Positions 1-8,253 of a stretch of 25,888 bases of DNA are shown one piece after another. This DNA is from JBHHYR01 sp046757585. Its GTDB lineage: Bacteria > Desulfobacterota > Binatia > HRBIN30. How positions within the stretch are numbered: the first letter of the stretch is position 1; every line of letters begins with the position of its first letter. Below the pieces are notes generated by a model, which made no database searches, was not told where the DNA came from, and saw only the letters and a program-made list of their open reading frames with translations. The position numbers and the translations under genes were made by a program. Location of the stretch: assembly GCA_046757585.1 (NCBI GenBank), contig JBHHYR010000032.1, forward strand, positions 1-25,888. Reading direction: 5' to 3'.

Positions 1-221
1 ACGCAAAATCGCTTACCCTCGCTACGGTGCCTGTTTTTCAACGGACTGCTAGTCGTGCAGCCCGCCGGGTGTCAATTGCTGCTGGGTGCGGCTGGGGTCA
101 CTGTGCCGCGCGAGCGAGCATCGTGCCACCAGCACCTTGCAGCAGAGCAACGGAACGTGAAAGAAAGCGGGAACGCTCCGCAGGTGCGAGAATAGCAAAG
201 CGCTGCCGGGGAGGAGCTGAG

Positions 222-989
222 ATGCCAATGCTAGCAGGGAAGAAGGCTGTCGTCTTCGGAGTGGCCAACGATCATAGCATTGCCTGGGCGATTGCCCGGG
301 CGCTGGACCGTGAAGGCACAGAGTTGGCGCTGACCTACCCGGGGCCGGGAATCGAACGGCGGGTACGACCGCTGGCCGAATCGCTCGGGGTGAAGCTCGT
401 GCTCCCGTGCGATGTCACCAAGGATGAAGACGTCGCTGCTACGTTCCGGTCGTTGGCCGAGCAGTGGGGATCCGTCGATATTGTCATCCACGCGGTTGCC
501 TTCGCGTTGCGCGACGAGTTGAAGGGCCGCTTCATCAACACGTCCCGGGCGGGTTTTCAGGTTGCGTTGGACGTCAGTGCATACTCGCTGGTGGCCATCG
601 CCCGCCAGGCGGAGCCCTTGATGCACGCAGGAGGGTCGCTGCTCGCACTCACTTACTTCGGTGCAGAGAAGGTGATACCGCACTACAACGTGATGGGCAT
701 CGCTAAGGCGGCGCTTGAGGCCAGCGTCCGCTATCTGGCCTGGGATCTCGGGCCGCGCGGGATTCGGATCAACGCGATCTCAGCCGGGCCGATCCGCACC
801 CTGTCGTCGGCGGGCATCAGCGGGTTCAAAGCCATGCTGCATCATCACGAAGAACGCGCCCCGCTCCAGCGCAACATCGCGGCGGCAGAAGTGGCTGGAA
901 CGGCAATCTACCTCTGTAGCGACTTCGCTAGCGGCGTGACGGGCGAAGTCGTGCACGTCGATGGCGGATACAGTATCGTGGGAATGTGA
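222..989 (+). CDS. fabI: Enoyl-[acyl-carrier-protein] reductase (NADH), FabI type
   Basis: This enzyme reduces trans-2-enoyl-ACP to acyl-ACP, the last step of each round of type II fatty acid synthesis, in the cytoplasm. The 255-residue product matches the usual FabI length of about 260. It has the FabI form of the nucleotide-binding loop (GVANDHSIAW, residues 13-22), IHAVAFA at 89-95, and the catalytic segment TYFGAEKVIPHYNVMGIAK with Tyr145, Tyr155 and Lys162. The Y-x6-K spacing separates FabI from ordinary short-chain dehydrogenases, which use Y-x3-K. The frame is open back to 27, but the upstream 65 residues are Arg/Ala-rich and unlike FabI. The ATG at 222 follows GGGGAGGAG at 209-217, so I start there; a second ATG at 228 is possible. 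The gene stands alone, about 22 kb from the other fab genes in this window. Confidence 0.93.
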   Translation: MPMLAGKKAVVFGVANDHSIAWAIARALDREGTELALTYPGPGIERRVRPLAESLGVKLVLPCDVTKDEDVAATFRSLAEQWGSVDIVIHAVAFALRDELKGRFINTSRAGFQVALDVSAYSLVAIARQAEPLMHAGGSLLALTYFGAEKVIPHYNVMGIAKAALEASVRYLAWDLGPRGIRINAISAGPIRTLSSAGISGFKAMLHHHEERAPLQRNIAAAEVAGTAIYLCSDFASGVTGEVVHVDGGYSIVGM

Positions 990-1001
990 CCGCTAGAGGC
1001 C

Positions 1002-1106
1002 TCATCCCATCAGGTCGATCCACCGCAGGACGCCGATCACGCCGAGGCAGAGGACCATGCCGATCAGTCGCGGATCGGCAAAGAGCGAGAGCACCTGGTG
1101 ATCCAT
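1002..1106 (-). CDS. Candidate 34-residue single-pass membrane peptide
   Basis: This short minus-strand frame is convergent with fabI. It reads MDHQVLSLFADPRLIGMVLC, then LGVIGVLRWIDLMG and a TGA stop. Residues 14-28 form an uninterrupted hydrophobic stretch long enough for one transmembrane helix. A purine-rich GGAGGGAG lies just upstream of the ATG at 1106, at reasonable Shine-Dalgarno spacing. I do not recognise a family. The evidence is the combination of ribosome-binding site, start codon and clean hydrophobic segment in an otherwise empty 290-base gap. Chance occurrence is possible in GC-rich sequence. Confidence 0.38.
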   Translation of the reverse strand: MDHQVLSLFADPRLIGMVLCLGVIGVLRWIDLMG

Positions 1107-1279
1107 CGGTCTCCCTCCATGTCGTTTCACCCCGAACCCTGAACCACAGCCCCGTTAATAGGATGCCCGAGAGGAGCAAAAAGTTGCATTCATTTCTCTT
1201 TCCCCCCACGGAGTTGACGGGCATAGACGGGTAGCGGTTTGGGTGCTACTAGGCGGCTGGTGGAGGCAACCACGTCCTG

Positions 1280-2053
1280 ATGCGACCTGTGCTCTTCCAC
1301 CTCGGCGCCCTTGCGGTCTCGAGCTTCTGGGTCGCGGCCTTTCTCGGTTTCTTCGCGGCGTTTCTGGTCACGCACAACGGCATCCGCCGCCGCGGCTACG
1401 ACGTCGCATGGGCATACGATCTCACCCTGTACGTCTACATCGGCGGTTGGGTAGGTGCCCGCTTGTTTCTGATCCCGACGGGCTGGGACTTGTTCACCGA
1501 GGATCCCATCGGGTTTTTGCTGTCGTCCAGCGGCTGGGTGTGGTACGGAGGCGTGGTTGGTGGCACGGTGGGGGCGTGGTGCTTTGCACGCCAGCGTAGG
1601 GTGTCGCTGCTTGTGCTGGCGGACATCATCGCGCCGGCACTGGCCATAGGTCACGGCATCGGGCGCATCGGCTGCCAGCTTGCCGGCGACGGGGACTACG
1701 GCCTGCCGACGAACCTGCCTTGGGGGATGAGCTACCCGAACGGGGTCGTTCCAACGGTGGAGACGGTGCACCCTGCACCAATCTACGAGATGCTTGCCTG
1801 CTTTGCGATCTTTGCCTACCTGTGGCGGCGCCAGCGCAAGAATCCCCCTAGCGGCGACCTGATCGGGCGGTACCTCATCCTGGCTGCCGCGACACGGTTT
1901 CTGATCGAATTCATCCGTCGCAATCCCGCCTGGCTCGCTGGCCTGACAACAGCCCAGTGGATGAGCATTAGCTCCAGCTTGATCGGGGTGGTGCTCCTCT
2001 GGCGCACGGCACACGCAGCCAACCGAGTTGCCTCGTCCGCGGTGAGGGCGTAG
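1280..2053 (+). CDS. lgt: Prolipoprotein diacylglyceryl transferase family protein (Lgt)
   Basis: Lgt moves diacylglycerol from phosphatidylglycerol to the lipobox cysteine of prelipoproteins in the inner membrane. The 257-residue product is polytopic. It carries the family signature as GRIGCQLAGDGDYG (residues 128-141), followed by LPTNLPWGMSYPNG, HPAPIYEM (164-171) and EFIRRNP (210-216), in the order expected for Lgt. The position equivalent to the important His103 of the E. coli enzyme appears to be Tyr89 in GWVWYGGVVGG, and the signature has GDGDYG where the common subtype has GCCYG. This is therefore a variant Lgt. The variant may still be active, but it could be a paralogue with altered substrate. 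A secreted DUF4124-type gene follows after 10 bases and is probably cotranscribed. Confidence 0.87.
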   Translation: MRPVLFHLGALAVSSFWVAAFLGFFAAFLVTHNGIRRRGYDVAWAYDLTLYVYIGGWVGARLFLIPTGWDLFTEDPIGFLLSSSGWVWYGGVVGGTVGAWCFARQRRVSLLVLADIIAPALAIGHGIGRIGCQLAGDGDYGLPTNLPWGMSYPNGVVPTVETVHPAPIYEMLACFAIFAYLWRRQRKNPPSGDLIGRYLILAAATRFLIEFIRRNPAWLAGLTTAQWMSISSSLIGVVLLWRTAHAANRVASSAVRA

Positions 2054-2063
2054 GATTCGACGT

Positions 2064-2723
2064 ATGAGCAAGGCTGTGACCACCTGGCTTCTGCTGCTGC
2101 TCTTCTCGGGGGTCGCCTCGGCTGACATCATCGGGTGGCGGGATGAGCACGGGGTCCGGCACTACACAAACTTGAAGGCTGAGGTTCCCAAGGAACAGCA
2201 GCAGTCGGCGCACATCGTGGTCAACGAAATGGCACGCCGCCGGCCGGCGGCGGAGGTGGCTGCAAGCCGAGAGACAGCGGCACCAGAGGTTGCGACACGC
2301 GCCGCAGAGCCCCGGCGCGAGGCCGAGGTAGTGTACGACCGCTCACAGATTTCGGCTGCCTACGTCGAGGGCTTTCGGCGCGGCATGGAAGCCGCAGGCG
2401 GCTTCAGCGCGGGCGGCGGCGTACGGATCGCTGGCCCGTTGGCCGTCGCCAACGCGACGACTGCGGCGCCGTCTTACGGTTACGGCACACCGTACTTTCA
2501 CCCGTTCGTTACCACCTCGTTCGACCGTGGCCGCTCGCGCCACCTGACACTGCGGCTCCTGCTGCAGGATCAATTTGCCCTCGACCGTGAGGCACCGTTT
2601 GTCTTTGAAGAGCGCCTGCTGCCGCCGTTCGGCCATTTGCCTTTAGGCGTGGCGCTCAACCCGTTTCTACCGCGGGGCCTGCCGCATGGCTTTCCACACC
2701 CGACACGGGTGATTGTTCGTTGA
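2064..2723 (+). CDS. Secreted DUF4124-domain protein
   Basis: The 219-residue product begins with a clear signal peptide (residues 1-20: Lys, then a Leu-rich core, then ASA). A DUF4124-like segment follows directly: DIIGWRDEHGVRHYTNLKAE (about 21-40), with the typical W/Y-x-D-x-x-G-V-x-H-Y/F-T/S-N pattern. The rest is of low complexity: an Ala/Arg/Glu-rich stretch to about residue 95, then a Gly/Ala/Pro/Phe/Leu-rich half with many aromatic and Pro residues. DUF4124 segments are usually found at the mature N terminus of periplasmic or envelope proteins, and their function is not well defined. The same kind of segment precedes the lytic transglycosylase domain at 19189-19791. The 10-base spacing from lgt suggests one transcript. 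No lipobox cysteine is visible at the cleavage site, so it is not an obvious Lgt substrate. Confidence 0.75.
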   Translation: MSKAVTTWLLLLLFSGVASADIIGWRDEHGVRHYTNLKAEVPKEQQQSAHIVVNEMARRRPAAEVAASRETAAPEVATRAAEPRREAEVVYDRSQISAAYVEGFRRGMEAAGGFSAGGGVRIAGPLAVANATTAAPSYGYGTPYFHPFVTTSFDRGRSRHLTLRLLLQDQFALDREAPFVFEERLLPPFGHLPLGVALNPFLPRGLPHGFPHPTRVIVR

Positions 2724-2898
2724 AAGGTTGCGGTGGAAACCCACACCAATGTGTCGACGCGCTGAGCATGAACGGCGGCCCGCTCGGGATTCAGCGAGTT
2801 TTGGCTTTGGGCCCCAGTCCGCCAGCGATGTGCTGGAAGATCCGGGGGCGGCGCTGTCCAAAGGCTATGCGCCATCGCCCTGAGGCGGCTTACTTCTG

Positions 2899-3456
2899 AT
2901 GTCGCACCCTCGCCTGCTGGATAGGAGTGGGACGGTCCTGGTCGTGATCGATGTCCAGGAGGCGTACCGCGGCTTGACGGTCGAGCATGAGCGGATGGTG
3001 CGCGGCGTGCGACGACTCATCGATGCCGCCAGGATCCTCGGCCTGCCGATCCTGGCAACAGAGCAGTACCCGAAGGGGTTGGGGCACGTGATCCCGGAGG
3101 TAGCCGGCGGATTTCCTGCCGACTTCGAAGTCATCGAGAAGCTGTCGCTGAGCTGTTGCGGTGCGCCGCAGTTTACGGAGCGCCTCGGGCAGCTAGGATG
3201 TACCCAGGTGCTGGCCTGTGGCATCGAAGCACACGCGTGCGTCAACCAAACTGTGCATGATCTGCTCGATCGCGGCTATCAGGTGCACGTGCCCTACGAC
3301 GCCATCTCCTCCCGTTTCGAGTACGACTACCGGACAGCATGGGACAAAATGCTGCGGTCCGGCGCAGTGCCGAGCACCGTGGAAATGGCCTGCCTGGAGT
3401 GGGTGCGTACTGCCGAGGCGCCTGACTTCAAGGCGGTGCAGAAGCTCCTGAAATAG
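2899..3456 (+). CDS. Isochorismatase-family hydrolase, ISOC2-like
   Basis: This is a 185-residue cysteine hydrolase of the isochorismatase/nicotinamidase fold. The expected triad is visible: Asp18 in VVIDVQEAY, Lys81 in VIEKLSLSCCG, and Cys114 in ACGIEAHACVNQT. The stretch TEQYPKGLGHVIPE (54-67), DLLDRGYQVHVPYDAISSR and the ending FKAVQKLLK resemble the ISOC1/ISOC2 subgroup more than entB-type isochorismatases or PncA. The metal-ligand pattern of nicotinamidases is not obvious. The natural substrate of the ISOC subgroup is not firmly known, so I do not assign one. No neighbouring gene suggests a siderophore or nicotinamide pathway. The 2724-2898 gap before it holds nothing I can identify. Confidence 0.85.
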   Translation: MSHPRLLDRSGTVLVVIDVQEAYRGLTVEHERMVRGVRRLIDAARILGLPILATEQYPKGLGHVIPEVAGGFPADFEVIEKLSLSCCGAPQFTERLGQLGCTQVLACGIEAHACVNQTVHDLLDRGYQVHVPYDAISSRFEYDYRTAWDKMLRSGAVPSTVEMACLEWVRTAEAPDFKAVQKLLK

Positions 3457-3501
3457 GTTCTCACGACCAGCGCGCCCGGCGATTTTCTCGGGAAGCCCTG
3501 C

Positions 3502-3548
3502 CAAGGGGCGGCGGCAGGCCGTCGATGCACGTGCGGCTGCGCCCCTTG
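3502..3548 (+). terminator. Possible terminator hairpin after the isochorismatase-family gene
   Basis: A perfect 9-base inverted repeat, CAAGGGGCG (3502-3510) and CGCCCCTTG (3540-3548), encloses a 29-base loop. A short T run (CTTTT) lies 9 bases beyond. The loop is long and the T run is displaced, so this could be an imperfect intrinsic terminator or only a GC-rich coincidence. Confidence 0.3.
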
Positions 3549-3640
3549 AACGCAGCTTTTGCCATTTGTGACCCTTCCGCCTGTTGTGCTATGCGGGCGG
3601 CGGATTGATCGGAGATTGCGGAGTCAGGAGGTCTGCCAGG

Positions 3641-5476
3641 ATGCGGGGACGGGTGAGGAGCACGGGGCATCGAGGAAGAGGAGGATGTGGACTGAAACTG
3701 CCGGCGGATGGGATGGCATTGGTTCTGTTGCTGGCCCTCGGGGCCGTATCTGCCGGGAGGCGTGCCGTCGCGCAGAGCTGCCAGGGAGCGGCAGGCGTGG
3801 AACGCGTCAGCATCGCCAGCTCTGGTGCGCAAGGCGATGATCGTAGCCTCTTGCCCGCAATCAGTGCCGACGGATGTGTCGTCGCCTTCAAGTCGTCCGC
3901 GTCGAACCTCGTACCGTCGGACCGGAATGACAAAGTCGACGTGTTCGTGCGCGACCGAATGGCTGGCACCACCGTACGCGCCAGTCTTTCCGATATCCCG
4001 GGTGAAGAAGCCAATGACAACAGCTTTCCACCTGCGCTCGATCGGGACGGTGGCATCGTTGCGTTCCCTTCACTGGCGTCGAACATCGTTCGTGGCGATT
4101 TCAACCTGGGGGCCGACGTATTCGTCTATGATCGGGGGGATGCACTGACGGAGATTCTCACTCTCGTGCGTGATCAAAACGGGGAGGGACGGGGTGGCGG
4201 CGGGGCACTCGACATGCCTCCGAGCGTCAGTGCCGACGGCAGTCTGGTAGCCTTTTCCTCCGCGGCTGATGACCTCGTCGCGGCAGACGACAACCAGACA
4301 AGCGACGTGTTCGTGCACGACCGCGACACCGGTAACACGACACTGGCCAGCGTCGTCTCGTCGGGAAGCGCGCAGGGGCGTTCGGCCAACGGTGCCAGTG
4401 CCGGCGCGGTGATGAGCGCCGACGGCTGCCTGGTGGCCTTTTACTCCGATGCTTCAAACCTGGTTCCTGGTGATACGAACGGCTTCCGCGACGTCTTCGT
4501 ACGCGACCGTTGCATCGGGACCACGGAGCGGGTGAGCGTATCGAGTAATGGGGAAGAAGGGAATGCGCCGAGTCAGGCCACGGGTTTTGCCCCGGCGATG
4601 AGTGCCGACGGACGTTACGTCGCCTTTTCATCGGCAGCGAACAATCTGAGCCCGGGCGACAGCAACGGGGTGACCGACATCTTCATCCGTGACCGTTCGC
4701 AGGGAACCACGGTGCGGGTGGCGCCGGGCGGCTGCGGCACGGGTGGCGGGGCTGCGCTGGAAACAGCGGCCGCGAGTAGTGCGCCGAGTTTCGGCGCGAA
4801 CGGGCGTTTCCTGGCGTTCGTGTCACTGGACGCTGGTCTGGTTGGCGGGGATACCAACGGTGTCGCCGACGTCTTCATCTTGGATCAGTCCAGCGGCTTG
4901 ATCGCTCGCGTGCTGGGGGACGGCAACGTGCAGCCGAACGGCGCGAGCAATTTCCCGCGCCTCAGCGCCGACGGCGAGTCGATCGTCTTTCAGTCCGACG
5001 CGAGCAATCTGGTTGCCGGTGACACCAACGAGGTAAGCGATGTCTTTGTCGCGGTCAATCCGTTCCTTTCCGGCGCCCCGATTCCAGGCGTGACACCCTT
5101 ACCGACGTGTACATTCACGCCGACCCAACCGGGCGAGACGCCGACGAGGTCACCAACATTGACCCGGGGGACTCCGTCGCCAGCTCCTTCAACACCCACC
5201 CCGGCTGGCCCTCGTGCCACCGCGATACCGAGCACAGGGCCGGTGACGGCAACCGTGACGCCACTCAGCCCTCCTACCGCGACAACGACACCCAGCACGC
5301 CGCCACCGACGGGCGCTGAGACGCCTACCATGCGCCGCAAAGGGGGAGGGGGCGGCTGCCGCCTGGACCCGCGGCCGACTCGGCGGGCGATATGGAATGT
5401 CGTCTTGGGCCTTGGGTTCCCGCTGCTGATGGGGGTGCTGCGCCGGCGCCGGTGCAAGCATGCCCGGCACGCCTGA
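3641..5476 (+). CDS. Secreted seven-repeat TolB/PD40-like propeller protein with C-terminal anchor-like tail
   Basis: From the ATG at 3641 (AGGAG at 3626-3630) the product has 611 residues. It has a long basic N region and a hydrophobic signal core ending near AVAQ (about residue 45). Seven repeats of roughly 60 residues follow, each centred on a version of SADGxxVAFxSxASNLVxGD, then DVFVRDRxxGTTxRVS; they begin near residues 76, 134, 198, 259, 321, 384 and 442. This is the PD40/TolB-type blade pattern, and seven copies would close one propeller. A Thr/Pro linker spans residues 481-563. The end has GGGGGC (568-573), a hydrophobic segment (IWNVVLGLGFPLLMGVL) and an RRRRCKHARH tail, the layout of C-terminal sorting signals such as MYXO-CTERM or JDVT-CTERM. 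The upstream in-frame ATG at 3584 lacks a good ribosome-binding site. The ligand or function is unknown. Confidence 0.85.
   Translation: MRGRVRSTGHRGRGGCGLKLPADGMALVLLLALGAVSAGRRAVAQSCQGAAGVERVSIASSGAQGDDRSLLPAISADGCVVAFKSSASNLVPSDRNDKVDVFVRDRMAGTTVRASLSDIPGEEANDNSFPPALDRDGGIVAFPSLASNIVRGDFNLGADVFVYDRGDALTEILTLVRDQNGEGRGGGGALDMPPSVSADGSLVAFSSAADDLVAADDNQTSDVFVHDRDTGNTTLASVVSSGSAQGRSANGASAGAVMSADGCLVAFYSDASNLVPGDTNGFRDVFVRDRCIGTTERVSVSSNGEEGNAPSQATGFAPAMSADGRYVAFSSAANNLSPGDSNGVTDIFIRDRSQGTTVRVAPGGCGTGGGAALETAAASSAPSFGANGRFLAFVSLDAGLVGGDTNGVADVFILDQSSGLIARVLGDGNVQPNGASNFPRLSADGESIVFQSDASNLVAGDTNEVSDVFVAVNPFLSGAPIPGVTPLPTCTFTPTQPGETPTRSPTLTRGTPSPAPSTPTPAGPRATAIPSTGPVTATVTPLSPPTATTTPSTPPPTGAETPTMRRKGGGGGCRLDPRPTRRAIWNVVLGLGFPLLMGVLRRRRCKHARHA
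5075..5329 (+). repeat. Thr/Pro-rich linker-coding region of the propeller protein
   Basis: This is low-complexity ACn/CCn-rich coding sequence between the seventh propeller repeat and the GGGGGC tail. It encodes a Thr/Pro/Ser/Ala linker. Similar linkers occur in the proteins at 9594-11057 and 16664-18298. Confidence 0.8.
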
Positions 5477-5504
5477 TCTTGAAGAGGAGCCTTCTTGCGC
5501 CTGG

Positions 5505-5523
5505 ACCGGCCTGGCCGGCCGGT
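5505..5523. terminator. GC-rich inverted repeat between convergent genes
   Basis: ACCGGCC (5505-5511) and GGCCGGT (5517-5523) form a perfect 7-bp stem with a 5-base loop. It lies in the 58-base gap between the convergent propeller and oxidase genes. There is no T tract, so a terminator role is only suggested by position. Confidence 0.25.
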
Positions 5524-5534
5524 GAGCTGCGCTG

Positions 5535-6905
5535 CTAGGCGCCCAGGCGCATGAGGAGGCGGACCGCCCAGGGGTCGGTTTTCGGCTTGCCCTTGCGATC
5601 CTGCACCAGCAAGCGGCGACGGGCGAGGTTCATACCAAAGTACCGCAGCGGTTCCCGCGGAAAGGAGACTGGCTTGGTACGTACAAAGCACAGCTCCGTC
5701 AGCTCGGTCTGCCGGTCAAGGACAAGGTCGCGTAGAATTTGCCCGCCGAGATGGGTCGGCGCAACGCCGTGCCCGGAGTAACCAAACCCGTAGTGGATGC
5801 GCCCGCCAGCCATGGTTCCGAAGGTGGGAACGAAACGCGCTGTAATTGCTACCGGTCCACCCCATTGGTGAGTGAAGCGTATCCCCGCAAGCTGGGGGTA
5901 GATGTCTTGCAAGTCGCGGCGCAGTCGGTCAAAGACGCGCGTGTTGCGGTCATGCTGGGGTCCGATGCTGGAACCGAAGTAATACGGCGCATCCTCCCCA
6001 CCCATGAGGATCCGGCCGTCGGCAGTCGGCCGAAAATAGTGAATGTACGTGCGCTTGTCTTCCAAGCCCTGCTTTCCCTGCCACCCGACCGACGCCCACT
6101 GGCCTTCGCTCAGAGCCTCTGTGAGCACAATATAGGAATAGAGGGGGACCAGTAAGCGGTGAAATTCCGGAAACTGGACGGAGTACGCATTCGTTGCGAG
6201 CACCACCTTTTTCGCGTGGACCGTGCCCTGCTTGGTGTGCACCTTGGCACCTGAGTCATCACGGTCGATACGCTCAACCGCGGTCTGTTCGTACACGATG
6301 CCGCTTTGCTGGCGAACGACGCGAGCGATTCCCCTGGCCAGTCTGGCCGGGTTGACCAACGCACAGGTCTCTTCCTCCAGCCCGCAGCGGTACAAGGGTG
6401 ACCGGATCTCGCGACGCAAGTCATCCCCTGGGCGGTACCGGATGTCCGTAATCCCGAGCGTTTCCGCCGCGCGCCGATCCGCTTCGATCCGTTCGACCTG
6501 ACTGTCGTCAGTGGCGACGCCAATGAAGCCGTTCTTCTGGTAGTCGCATGGCACCTCATACTCGGCGGAGAACCCGCCGATGGCATCGACCGAGCGCGCC
6601 ACTGCCGCATGCGCGGCGCGCGCCGGCTCGGCTCCGAAGGCTTGCACGAGGTCGTGTAGGCTGCGACTCAGCAAGGTCATCGCGAAGCCGCCGTTGCGCC
6701 CGCTAGCCCCGTAGCCAACCACATCGCGTTCGATCACCGCGAGCTTCAGGGACGGGTCGGCGCGCAAGAGAAAATGCGCTGTCCACAGCCCCGTAAAACC
6801 GCCACCAACGATCGCCACATCGACACTGACATTCCCGACGAGCGCCGGTCCAGGGGTATAGGGATCGGCTTCCAACCAGAAGCTCCGACTGGAAAAGTCC
6901 ATCAT
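5535..6905 (-). CDS. FAD-dependent oxidoreductase, DAO / gamma-glutamylputrescine oxidase-like family
   Basis: The 456-residue flavoprotein has an N-terminal Rossmann motif VAIVGGGFTGLWTAHFLLR (dinucleotide glycines near 34-39). The family hallmark GYGASGRNGGF (64-74) is also present; there the glycine-rich loop contacts FAD. Later motifs are VVLATNAYS, HQWGGPVAITARFVPTFG and YGFGYSGHGVAPTHLGGQIL, the typical C-terminal FAD-closing region of the DAO family. The ASGRNGG form is common in PuuB-like amine oxidases, so a secondary amine or amino acid derivative is the likely substrate. No other polyamine-catabolism gene is nearby. The open frame extends upstream to 7310 but overlaps the M16 peptidase gene there. 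Alignment places the start at the tandem ATGs 6905/6902, without a strong Shine-Dalgarno sequence. It is divergent from the M16 gene, with 84 bases between starts. Confidence 0.85.
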   Translation of the reverse strand: MMDFSSRSFWLEADPYTPGPALVGNVSVDVAIVGGGFTGLWTAHFLLRADPSLKLAVIERDVVGYGASGRNGGFAMTLLSRSLHDLVQAFGAEPARAAHAAVARSVDAIGGFSAEYEVPCDYQKNGFIGVATDDSQVERIEADRRAAETLGITDIRYRPGDDLRREIRSPLYRCGLEEETCALVNPARLARGIARVVRQQSGIVYEQTAVERIDRDDSGAKVHTKQGTVHAKKVVLATNAYSVQFPEFHRLLVPLYSYIVLTEALSEGQWASVGWQGKQGLEDKRTYIHYFRPTADGRILMGGEDAPYYFGSSIGPQHDRNTRVFDRLRRDLQDIYPQLAGIRFTHQWGGPVAITARFVPTFGTMAGGRIHYGFGYSGHGVAPTHLGGQILRDLVLDRQTELTELCFVRTKPVSFPREPLRYFGMNLARRRLLVQDRKGKPKTDPWAVRLLMRLGA

Positions 6906-6989
6906 CGGCAGAGATTTAGATGGTTCGCCACAGCCTGTAAAGCGCCACGGGCCTTCCGGTGCCTGGCGCATTGTGCTTTGAGCAGCCGC

Positions 6990-8189
6990 ATGACGCCCAT
7001 ACACAGGTTTCGGCACCGCGGGCTCCGGGTGACCTTCCAGCATTTTCCGGGGCCGCTGACGGCGATTGCACTGAGCGTGCGAGCCGGCGCACGCTTCGAC
7101 GGCACACATCCAGGCCTGGCTCACATGGCCGAACACATGCTCTTTCAAGGTACGACGTCGCTCGATCAGGTGGCGCTGAACCGGCGTGCCGCGGAGCTGG
7201 GCGGTGAGCACAATGCCGACACCGGATACGAGACGATTTCGCTCACCTTCGAGGTGTTCAACGACGACGTCGCAGATGCGATCGGGCTGCTTGCCGAGCA
7301 GTTTTATCACAGTAGCGTGAAGGAAGACCGCTTCCGCAAGGAACGTCGCGTGGTTATCGATGAGATTCGCGGCCGCATGGACGATCCGGCGGAACGGTTA
7401 CAGCTGCGGGCCTGGGGGCGCTTCTTTCGGGGAGCGTTGTCCGACCCGGTCTGTGGCAGCCTGCGCAGCCTGCGGCAAATGCATGCGCGCCACGTCAGCG
7501 CATTCATCAAGCGCCACTTCACACATCGCCAGAGCGTCCTCGCGGTCGTCGGAGGCATCTCCGCAGCGGCGACACAGGCCGCGATCAGCCAACACTTCAA
7601 CGCACGCGACACGAAAAGCCTTCGCCGGATCCCGCGATTTCAGCTCGGTAGCAACGGGATAGTACGCCTGCGCGGCGGGGGTGGGCAGGCCTACGTCGTG
7701 AAGCTCATCGCCGTTCCCCCCACGCCACGGAAGGTCATTGCAGTCGGGGTCGCGCTGGACCTGATTGGCGCCGACCCGGATAGCCGGCTGTTTCAGGAAA
7801 TTCGCGAACGCCTGGGCCTCGGCTATGACGTGTCCGCCACCGTGGACTGGGGTGCCGACTGGGCGGTCGCGATCGTGGCGGCCAGCGCGGCGCGTGGAGC
7901 GGCGAGGCGGCTGGTACGTACCATCCAAGACACATGCCGCCGGGCGGCCGCGGAAGGCTTTGCCACGGACGAGCTGCAGCGAGCGCGGAAGAAACTCCGC
8001 TACCGCTACGCGTCCCTGGCGGAAAACCGCTTTGAACGGGCGCTGGCATTGGCTGAAGGCACGCTGCTCGGATTTCCCCTCCCGGAAGAGGCCGAGCGGG
8101 TCATCAGCAGGATGCCGCAAGCGGAAATCGAAGCCGCCTGGCGAAGCGCGCTGCAGGGGCACAGCCTGACAGCCGTGCTGGCCGACTGA
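6990..8189 (+). CDS. M16-family zinc metallopeptidase (processing-peptidase-like)
   Basis: The 399-residue product is close to the length of bacterial M16B peptidases. The inverted zinc motif HxxEH is intact as His45, Glu48 and His49 in AHMAEHMLFQGT. The distal glutamate is Glu125 in ERRVVIDEIRGRMDDP, 75 residues further on. The C-terminal half keeps the partner motif SRLFQEIRERLGLGYDVSA, which contributes the conserved Arg/Tyr substrate-binding region. Both halves of the clamshell are thus in one chain, and it should be catalytically competent. There is no signal peptide, so it is probably cytoplasmic; substrates of such enzymes are generally unknown. The open frame begins at 6774, but residues before the ATG at 6990 are unlike M16 and lie over the divergent oxidase gene. 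The ribosome-binding site at 6990 is weak. Confidence 0.88.
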   Translation: MTPIHRFRHRGLRVTFQHFPGPLTAIALSVRAGARFDGTHPGLAHMAEHMLFQGTTSLDQVALNRRAAELGGEHNADTGYETISLTFEVFNDDVADAIGLLAEQFYHSSVKEDRFRKERRVVIDEIRGRMDDPAERLQLRAWGRFFRGALSDPVCGSLRSLRQMHARHVSAFIKRHFTHRQSVLAVVGGISAAATQAAISQHFNARDTKSLRRIPRFQLGSNGIVRLRGGGGQAYVVKLIAVPPTPRKVIAVGVALDLIGADPDSRLFQEIRERLGLGYDVSATVDWGADWAVAIVAASAARGAARRLVRTIQDTCRRAAAEGFATDELQRARKKLRYRYASLAENRFERALALAEGTLLGFPLPEEAERVISRMPQAEIEAAWRSALQGHSLTAVLAD

Positions 8190-8253
8190 GCGGTAGCCGG
8201 CTTCCAATCCTTTCGGATGAACGGTAGAAGATTCGCGCCCCGAGGACCGTGCG

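Noticed and set aside
27..221. N-terminal extension of FabI
   Set aside because: The extra 65 residues are Arg/Ala/Cys-rich and not part of FabI. A good ribosome-binding site lies right before the ATG at 222.
4227..4631. Large antisense ORFs over the propeller and hydrolase genes
   Set aside because: These are high-GC shadow frames rich in Arg/Pro/Ser, without motifs or ribosome-binding sites. The opposite frames have clear domain structure.
6906..7310. N-terminal extension of the FAD oxidoreductase
   Set aside because: It overlaps the well-supported M16 peptidase gene on the other strand, including its zinc motif. The flavoprotein fold begins only after 6905.
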